Shown here in pieces: positions 13,853-19,509 of a stretch of 19,509 bases of DNA. This DNA comes from JBFFXF01 sp041569895 (GTDB lineage Bacteria > Planctomycetota > UBA8108 > JACQVS01). A program made the position numbers and the translations under genes. Each line of letters opens with the position of its first letter. Within the stretch, counting starts at the first letter, position 1. The notes below the pieces were generated by a model. It saw nothing but the letters and a program-made list of their open reading frames with translations. It made no database searches and was not told the origin of the DNA. The stretch is from the NCBI GenBank assembly GCA_041569895.1, contig JBFFXF010000129.1:1-19509 (forward strand), read 5' to 3'.

Positions 13853-13882
13853 TGGCGAGCAGCCGCCCGGAGCCGGTACAAT
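13853..13882 (+). promoter_or_regulatory. Candidate promoter of the sigma factor/kinase operon
   Basis: TACAAT (13877-13882) matches the -10 box at five of six bases, 40 bases before the sigma-factor ATG. An 18-base spacer puts TGGCGA (13853-13858) at -35, which is a weak match. A four-pair hairpin (CGCC/GGCG, 13883-13894) follows at once. No clear ribosome binding site precedes the ATG at 13923. Confidence 0.4.
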
Positions 13883-13922
13883 CGCCCGCAGGCGAGGTAG
13901 TTGTCCCCGACATCACATTCAG

Positions 13923-14504
13923 ATGGAGCACCCGAGATCCGAGTTCCTGGCGCGGACGGTCCGCGCGATCGACTCCGGCGACGCGCAGGCTGCGTCGGAG
14001 CTCGTGCCGTTCCTCTACCGCGAGCTGCGCCAGCTCGCCGCGGCCCTGATGAGGCGGTTGCCGCCCGGCCAGACCCTGCAGCCGACCGCGCTCGTCCACG
14101 AGGCGTACGTGCGGCTCGTCGGGGCCGAGGGCTCCGGATGGGACGGCCGTGGCCACTTCTTCGGCGCGGCGGCCCAGGCGATGCGCGAGATCCTCATCCA
14201 GGAGGCGCGTCGCAAGGCCGCGCTCAAGCGTGGCGGCGATCGCCGGCGCGTCGAGCTCGACTCCGACGCCCTGGCGATCGAGCCACCCGGCGATGACATC
14301 CTGGCGCTCGACGAGGCGCTGCGGCGGCTGGAGACCGAGGACCCGCGCGCGGCCCGGGTCGTGCTCCTGCGCCACTTCGCCGGGCTGACAATTCCCGAGA
14401 CGGCCGAGGTCCTCGGTGTCTCGACGGGCACGGTCGAGCGCGAGTGGCGCTTCGCGCGCGCCAGCCTCTACGACCAGCTCGCGGGCGAGCCGGACGGCGA
14501 TTGA
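13923..14504 (+). CDS. ECF-type RNA polymerase sigma factor (TIGR02999-like)
   Basis: This encodes 193 residues. Region 2 covers about residues 20-92. It includes LYRELRQLAAALMRR, then QTLQPTALVHEAYVRLV (50-66), and then HFFGAAAQAMREILIQEARRK (78-98), typical of the planctomycete and acidobacterial ECF family found beside Ser/Thr kinases. Region 4 (127-183) has ALDEALRRL, DPRAARVVLLRHFAGLTIPE, and the helix-turn-helix TAEVLGVSTGTVEREWRFARASL. It should direct core polymerase to a specific set of promoters. No anti-sigma factor follows. Instead the kinase gene starts 17 bases after the stop. Members of such pairs are thought to be controlled by the partner kinase, which is known for related ECF/kinase pairs and inferred here. 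No Shine-Dalgarno sequence is visible. Confidence 0.92.
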   Translation: MEHPRSEFLARTVRAIDSGDAQAASELVPFLYRELRQLAAALMRRLPPGQTLQPTALVHEAYVRLVGAEGSGWDGRGHFFGAAAQAMREILIQEARRKAALKRGGDRRRVELDSDALAIEPPGDDILALDEALRRLETEDPRAARVVLLRHFAGLTIPETAEVLGVSTGTVEREWRFARASLYDQLAGEPDGD

Positions 14505-14521
14505 CGCACAGACATCGACGC

Positions 14522-17500
14522 ATGATGGCCGACCCGGACAGAGAGCGAGCGAAGGAGCTCTTCCAGCACGCCGCCGGGCTGGAACCGGCCGAGCGCGTGC
14601 GTTATCTCGACGCCCACTGCGACGACGAGAAGCTCCGCGCCCGCGTCGAGCGGCTCCTGGCGCATGACGCTCACGGCATGGAGGGTTTCCTCGAGGGGCC
14701 GGCCGCGATGCACTCGGAGGTCACACGCGAGACGGGTCCTTCGGTCGACGCCCTCCCCGCGACCATCGGCCGCTACCGTCTGCTCCGGAAGATCGGCGCG
14801 GGCGGCATGGGGGAGGTCTACGAGGCCGAGCAGGACCACCCGTGTCGCATCGTGGCGCTCAAGACCATCCGGCCGGGGCTCGCCTCGGACGAGCTGCGCC
14901 GGCGCTTCCGCACGGAGGTCGAGGTGCTCGGCCAGCTCCACCACCCCGGGATCGCCCAGGTCCACGACGCGGGTGTGATCGAGACGCCCGCGGGTCCGCT
15001 CCACTTCTTCGCCATGGAGCGCATCGACGGCGTGCCGCTCACGGAGTACGCCGACTCGCGCCGGCTCGATACGCGGCAGCGCCTCGACCTCCTCGCGCGC
15101 GTCTGCGACGCGGTCGAGTACGCGCACCGGCGCGGCGTCATCCACCGCGACCTGAAGCCGGCGAACATACTGATCGACGCGGACGGCCAGCCGAAGATCC
15201 TCGACTTCGGCGTCGCCAGGGTCACCGACGCCGACATCCAGACGACGACCCTCCACACGAGCGCCGGCCAGCTCATCGGCACGCTGGCCTACATGAGCCC
15301 CGAGCAGGCCGCCGGCGATTCGAAGGAGATCGATCCGCGCTCCGACGTGTACGCGCTCGGCGTCGTCGCGTACGAGCTCCTCTGCGGCAAGTTGCCGCTC
15401 GACGTCGGCGGCAAGTCGATCGCCGAGGCGGTGCGTTTGATCCTCGACGAGGACCCGCGGCGGCTCAGCACCGTGCGCCGGGTGCTCTCGGGCGACGTGG
15501 ACACCATCGTCTCGAAGGCGCTCGAGAAGGAGAAGCCGCGGCGATACGCGTCGGCCTCCGACCTCGGGTCCGACATCCGCCGCTTCCTCGACAGCGAGCC
15601 GATCCGCGCGCGTCCGCCGTCGGCGCTCTACCAGCTCCGGAAGCTGGCGGCCCGGCACCGGGGACTGGTCGCCGGCTTGGCGGCGACGTTCCTGACGCTG
15701 GTCGCGGGGATCATCGTCGCCACCCGACTGGCGATGGAGGAGGCCGCCCAGCGGGGCATCGCCGACGAGCAGACCCGGGCGGCTCGAGCGGAGGCCTACC
15801 ACGCCAACATCGTCGCCGCCAGCGCCGCGCTCGAGAGTCACCGCGTCAATACCGCCGCCCGTCACCTCGATCGGGCGCCAGAGGAATACCGTGGCTGGGA
15901 GTGGCGCCACCTCGACAGCCTGCTCGACCAGAGCCTGCTCGTCATCGACCACGCCAGCCCGGTCAACGACGTCGTGTTCCTCGACGACGGAGCACAGCTC
16001 GTGACAGGCACGGACGATGGCAAGGTGCGCCTGTGGGATGCGGCGAGCGGTGAGCTGGTACTGACGATCCTCGACCAGAGGGTCGCTGTGGGCCAGCTCG
16101 CGTACAGTCCAACGGGTCGCTGGCTGGCGGCGGGCACCCGGGATGGAATGCTTCGCGTCTGGGACGTGGGGAGCTGGGACGAGCCGAGGTGGACGATAAA
16201 GAACGAGAATCGGTGCGACCGCATCGCCGCGTCGCCCGATGGCACCCTGCTGGCTCACGACTGCCCCTACAACCGTCGCGTCAGCGAGACTCACGTGCGG
16301 GACTCCGAGACGGGCGAACTCGTTCGTCGCTGGCCGTCTCCGGTGTTCGCGCTCGCCTTCAGTCCGGATGCCGCCACGCTGGCCGTGGCTGTCGCCGGGG
16401 CGAGCGACGGCGCTCGCGCGGGGAGGATCGTCCGCTTCGAGACGCAGACCGGACGAGCGCTCGGAGCGGAGCTCGCCGGTCACCGCTACTGGATCCAGGA
16501 CCTCGTGTACACCGGGGACGGCAGCTCGATCATCTCGGCGTCCCTCGACGAGACCGTGCGCGTCTGGGACACCGCGACCGGCGAGTCCGAGGTGCTCACC
16601 GGCCACGACGCCGGCGTCACCTCGCTCGCCCTGAGCTCCGCCGGCACGCTGATCGCCTCGGGATCTCGCGACCACACGGTCCGGCTCTGGGACCTCTCTC
16701 CCGAAGAACGGCAAAGCCGTGTCCTCGGCGGTCACGACGCCGCGGTGCAGGCGGTGAGCTTTCATCCGGACGGGCGCCGGCTCGCCTCGGCGAGCACCGA
16801 CGGCACGGTCCGCATATGGGCGATCGAGAGCCCCACGGTGGTTCTCTCGGAGAGCGACCACTTCCAGGGACACTACGAGTGCGCCTTCAGCCCCGACGGA
16901 GACATCGTCGTCACGACTCCGTCCGACGGCGCCGCGCTGCGCGTCTGGGACCGGGAGGCGGGCGAGGAGATCGGTGCCCTCGAGCTGCCCGAGCGCGTGC
17001 GCTCGGTCGACTTCAGTCCGGACGGGGAGCGTCTGGCGGTGGCGAGTCAGCGACTGGTGTCCGTGCGCGACGCGGCGACGTTCGAGGAGCTGATCCGCGT
17101 GCGGCCCGAGCGCGTCATCTACGTCGTGCGCTTCAGTCAAGACGGCGAGACGCTGGCGCTCGGATCGAGTCTCCGGCTGGAGCTCTGGGATGCACGCACG
17201 GGCGAACATCGGCACACGCTGCCGTTCGAGGGGCAATCGGTCCAGAGTCTGGCGTTCAGTCCCGATGGCACCCTGCTCGCCGCCGAGGGTCTCGACAGGG
17301 CCGTGAAGGTCTGGGACACCGTCACGCTCGAGGCAGTCTTCACCGTCGAGGCGGGCGACCAGGCGTTCGACCGCACGACGCTCTATCCGAGATCGGTGGC
17401 CTTCAGCCGTGACGGGCGCGAGCTCGCGGCCGTGGCGCGCGAGCACGCGGTCTGGCGATGGGAGGTCGGCACCTGGAAGCCGCTGCCTCCTCTCGTCGGC

Positions 17501-17953
17501 CACCACGGCGCCGTCATCGCGATCGACTACAGTCCGGACGGGAGGCGCATCGTGACCTCGGGCAGGGACGGCTTCATCACGCTCTGGCACCGGGAGTCCG
17601 GACAGCCGATGGTCGAGCTGCGCGGGCACGAGGGGCAGATCCGCTTCGTGCAGTTCAGCCCCGACGGCGAGGATCTCGCCTCGAGCGGCCGTCGCCGGGC
17701 CCGCCTCTGGGGCACGATGTCGCTGAAAGAACGACTGGCGCGGCGCGAGGCCGCCCACGCGCTGAACGCCCGCGCCGGGCCGATCGTCGATGCGCTCTTC
17801 GCGGAGCTCGAGGCGCCCGCGCGCGTGGCGGCCCGGCTGCGGGAGGACGCGATGCCCCAGGACGCGCTGATGCCCGAGGACGCTGTGCCCGAGGACGACC
17901 TGCGACGAGCGGCGCGGCGGGCGGTTCTCCGTCGAAGCCTGCGGGCGCGGTGA
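14522..17953 (+). CDS. Membrane-anchored Ser/Thr protein kinase with 14 WD40 blades
   Basis: This encodes 1143 residues from the ATG at 14522 (a second ATG follows at 14525). A short helical N-terminus (1-60, DPDRERAKELFQ...ERLLAHD) is typical of kinases paired with these sigma factors. The kinase domain (about 82-358) is complete: GAGGMGEVY loop (92-100), VALK with Lys114, HRDLKPAN with Asp210, DFG with Asp228, a Thr-rich activation loop (TTTLHTS), and GTLAYMSPEQ. One transmembrane helix lies at 382-404. From 473 to 1063 I count 14 WD40-type units, enough for two seven-blade propellers. Several end in canonical WD (RLWD, RVWD, KVWD). The tail (1066-1143) is charged and helical. A single helix places the kinase inside and the propellers outside as a sensor, or the reverse cannot be excluded. 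It is cotranscribed with the sigma factor. Confidence 0.93.
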   Translation: MMADPDRERAKELFQHAAGLEPAERVRYLDAHCDDEKLRARVERLLAHDAHGMEGFLEGPAAMHSEVTRETGPSVDALPATIGRYRLLRKIGAGGMGEVYEAEQDHPCRIVALKTIRPGLASDELRRRFRTEVEVLGQLHHPGIAQVHDAGVIETPAGPLHFFAMERIDGVPLTEYADSRRLDTRQRLDLLARVCDAVEYAHRRGVIHRDLKPANILIDADGQPKILDFGVARVTDADIQTTTLHTSAGQLIGTLAYMSPEQAAGDSKEIDPRSDVYALGVVAYELLCGKLPLDVGGKSIAEAVRLILDEDPRRLSTVRRVLSGDVDTIVSKALEKEKPRRYASASDLGSDIRRFLDSEPIRARPPSALYQLRKLAARHRGLVAGLAATFLTLVAGIIVATRLAMEEAAQRGIADEQTRAARAEAYHANIVAASAALESHRVNTAARHLDRAPEEYRGWEWRHLDSLLDQSLLVIDHASPVNDVVFLDDGAQLVTGTDDGKVRLWDAASGELVLTILDQRVAVGQLAYSPTGRWLAAGTRDGMLRVWDVGSWDEPRWTIKNENRCDRIAASPDGTLLAHDCPYNRRVSETHVRDSETGELVRRWPSPVFALAFSPDAATLAVAVAGASDGARAGRIVRFETQTGRALGAELAGHRYWIQDLVYTGDGSSIISASLDETVRVWDTATGESEVLTGHDAGVTSLALSSAGTLIASGSRDHTVRLWDLSPEERQSRVLGGHDAAVQAVSFHPDGRRLASASTDGTVRIWAIESPTVVLSESDHFQGHYECAFSPDGDIVVTTPSDGAALRVWDREAGEEIGALELPERVRSVDFSPDGERLAVASQRLVSVRDAATFEELIRVRPERVIYVVRFSQDGETLALGSSLRLELWDARTGEHRHTLPFEGQSVQSLAFSPDGTLLAAEGLDRAVKVWDTVTLEAVFTVEAGDQAFDRTTLYPRSVAFSRDGRELAAVAREHAVWRWEVGTWKPLPPLVGHHGAVIAIDYSPDGRRIVTSGRDGFITLWHRESGQPMVELRGHEGQIRFVQFSPDGEDLASSGRRRARLWGTMSLKERLARREAAHALNARAGPIVDALFAELEAPARVAARLREDAMPQDALMPEDAVPEDDLRRAARRAVLRRSLRAR

Positions 17954-18166
17954 GCGGCGCGCGTCCGCGTCGAGACGATGAGTGCTTGATCTTCGCACGC
18001 CCGGATGCTGCGATGATCGTCAGGTTGGCTCGCATCGGGGACGCGCGTCTGTGGGATCGTCGGGGCCGCTCTCGACAGTGGGGATTCCGCTCGCGGGGCG
18101 TCGACGTCTCTTCTGTGGGCGATGGTCGCAGCGGGATCTCAAATCGCTCGAGACCAGGAGGGGGTC

Positions 18167-19509
18167 ATGGGACGCAAGACGCTGTCGCTCTTTCTCTGTC
18201 TGTTTCTCGCCGCGCCGGTCTTCTCGGATGAGATCGTCGTCGGTGGGGGTCGTCGCGCCGTCGTGAAGATTCCGTCGAGCTACGACCCCGCCGTGCCGAC
18301 GCCGCTCGTCATCCTGCTGCACGGCTTCGGGGGCAATGGCGCGGGCCAGGACTCCTACTGGGCATTCACACCGCTCGCCGAGGAGCGCGGCCTCCTCTAC
18401 GCGCACCCGGACGGCGTCGTCAACAACAACGGCGCCCGGTTCTGGAACGCCACCGACGCGTGTTGCGGTCCGAGCGCCCTGCGCGTCGACGACTCAGAGT
18501 ATCTGCGCGGGCTCATCGAGGAGATCGAATCAAAGCTCAACGTCGACGCCGACCGGATCTTCTTCGGCGGACTCTCCAACGGGGGCTTCATGTCGCACCG
18601 CATGGCCTGCGACCATGCGGACAAGGTCGCGGCGATCGCGAGCCAGGCCGGTGCCGTGTGGGCGGACCCCGCGCTCTGCGAACCGTCGGCCGGGGTCCAC
18701 GTGCTGCAGATTCACGGGACAAGCGATTCCGTGATATTCTTCGGCGGCGGCACTGGCGCCAATCGGTATCCCGGCGCCATCGAGACGGTCGAGCAGTGGG
18801 CGATGCACCACAACGGCTGCGCCGGCGAGCCGGAGATGCTCGACGACAGGCTCGACATCGTCTCGGGTGCCGACTTCGAGACGACGATCCGTCGCTACGC
18901 CGAGGACTGCACGCGCGAGGGTTCCGCGGAGCTCTGGACGATGATCGGCGGGTCACACGTCCCGGGACTGACGCGGACGGGAAACACGACCAACCTCGCC
19001 ATCCACGTCGTCGACTGGTTCCTCGTTCACCCGAAGCGACCGGCCCCCGAGGTGACGGCGTTCGCGGTGACGCCCGAGAGCGGCGTCGCGCCGCTCGCGA
19101 TCAGCGCCTCGGTCGCGGACGCGTCCGCCCCCGAGGGCACGGCGATCGAGCGGTATCACTGGAGCTTCGGCGACGGCTCGGGAGCGGAGGGCGACACGGT
19201 GAGCCACACCTACACGGCTCCGGGCCGGCGCACCCTCGCCCTGGTCGCCATCACCGACGACAGCCGTGTCAGCACGAGGGTGACGCGTGACATCACCGTG
19301 CTCTGCCCCGCGGGCGATGTCTCTCCCTGGACTCCGGCGGAGATCGGCGAGCCGGCGTTCCCGGGCGCGGCGAGCCCGGCGGACGACGACACGGCAACCA
19401 GCGGGTCCGCGCTTCGCGTCTGCGGCGGAGGGAGCGGCCTCTCGGGCCGGAGCGACGCGGTGTTCTTCACCCACCGCGAGGTCGGCGGCGACTTCCGTTT
19501 GACGGCGAG
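18167..19509 (+). CDS. Secreted PHB-depolymerase/feruloyl-esterase-like enzyme with PKD domain (3' end cut off)
   Basis: At least 447 residues are encoded; the gene runs off the window. AGGAGG (18156-18161) lies 5 bases before the ATG. The signal peptide is about 1-20 (cleavage near FS/DE). The esterase domain (about 21-290) has the oxyanion region LLHGFGGNG (50-58), the nucleophile elbow GLSNGG (Ser137), the acid in HGTSDS (Asp187) and the base in GGSHVPG (His264). This is the LpqC/CE1-like esterase family, which cleaves polyhydroxyalkanoates, feruloyl esters or acetyl groups. A PKD-like domain (about 295-380, HWSFGDGS at 331) follows. The start of a concanavalin-like domain (IGEPAFPG..., SDAVFFTHREVGGDFRLTA) comes last. 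Cys pairs (99/100, 148, 171, 218, 248) suggest disulfides. It lies 213 bases after the kinase gene, so it is probably a separate transcript. Confidence 0.88.
   Translation, partial: MGRKTLSLFLCLFLAAPVFSDEIVVGGGRRAVVKIPSSYDPAVPTPLVILLHGFGGNGAGQDSYWAFTPLAEERGLLYAHPDGVVNNNGARFWNATDACCGPSALRVDDSEYLRGLIEEIESKLNVDADRIFFGGLSNGGFMSHRMACDHADKVAAIASQAGAVWADPALCEPSAGVHVLQIHGTSDSVIFFGGGTGANRYPGAIETVEQWAMHHNGCAGEPEMLDDRLDIVSGADFETTIRRYAEDCTREGSAELWTMIGGSHVPGLTRTGNTTNLAIHVVDWFLVHPKRPAPEVTAFAVTPESGVAPLAISASVADASAPEGTAIERYHWSFGDGSGAEGDTVSHTYTAPGRRTLALVAITDDSRVSTRVTRDITVLCPAGDVSPWTPAEIGEPAFPGAASPADDDTATSGSALRVCGGGSGLSGRSDAVFFTHREVGGDFRLTA

Noticed and set aside
14468..17998. Open minus-strand frame of over 1100 codons opposite the kinase gene
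   Set aside because: It mirrors the kinase gene and arises from high-GC codon bias; the composition is Arg/Asp/Val-rich without domains.

Overview
The window is high-GC bacterial chromosome and most likely comes from a planctomycete (Planctomycetota). The inference rests on three things. There are two secreted proteins ending in a dockerin-like module of the GDANDDG..DISDA...LGFLFLGG type. There is an ECF sigma factor of the Planctomycetes/Acidobacteria type (TIGR02999-like) directly followed by a membrane-anchored Ser/Thr kinase with C-terminal WD40 repeats. There are also many small single-pass envelope proteins. Starts are often preceded by GGAGG-like ribosome binding sites. No rRNA, tRNA, CRISPR array, transposase or integrase was seen.

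Layout. Positions 1-118 are a short tandem repeat. Positions 138-4068 hold a cluster of small, mostly uncharacterised envelope proteins: a minus-strand run of three genes (1383 to 138), a stand-alone Clp N-domain protein, a pseudopilin-like protein, a second minus-strand group (3760 to 2346) with very tight overlaps and one probable broken gene, and a small lipoprotein. Two proteins in this cluster (469-981 and 2516-3145) are paralogues. Positions 4199-4456 encode a lone ribbon-helix-helix DNA-binding protein with repeats in front of it and 330 bases without a convincing gene behind it. Then come a membrane protein (4787), a secreted NTR/TIMP-like protein with a dockerin-like tail (5552), an ARPP-1 (DUF6569) family protein (minus, 7291), a HAD-IIA sugar-phosphate-phosphatase-like protein (minus, 8350) and an Uma2-family protein (minus, 9166).

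Positions 9448-12192 look like a stress and homeostasis block: thioredoxin, a tandem universal stress protein and, 16 bases later, a CPA2-type cation/proton antiporter that is probably cotranscribed with the stress protein. A good hairpin separates the antiporter from a convergent gene for a secreted, very acidic dockerin-like protein (13726 to 12260). Divergent from that gene is a two-gene signalling operon: ECF sigma factor (13923) and a 1143-residue kinase-WD40 protein (14522). The last gene (18167, cut by the window end) is a secreted PHB-depolymerase/feruloyl-esterase-like enzyme with a PKD domain and the start of a further C-terminal domain.

How they may work together: the sigma/kinase pair is a plausible signal-transduction unit whose targets cannot be read from this window. 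The secreted dockerin-like proteins and the esterase suggest a surface or extracellular degradation lifestyle. The most unusual items are the TIMP-like/dockerin fusion whose predicted mature end is a cysteine, the shared Cys-rich C-terminal module of two otherwise unrelated secreted proteins, the paralogous small membrane proteins, the one-repeat Clp N-domain protein, and the gene interrupted by a single TGA. None of these is proof of a new system; they are the best leads here.
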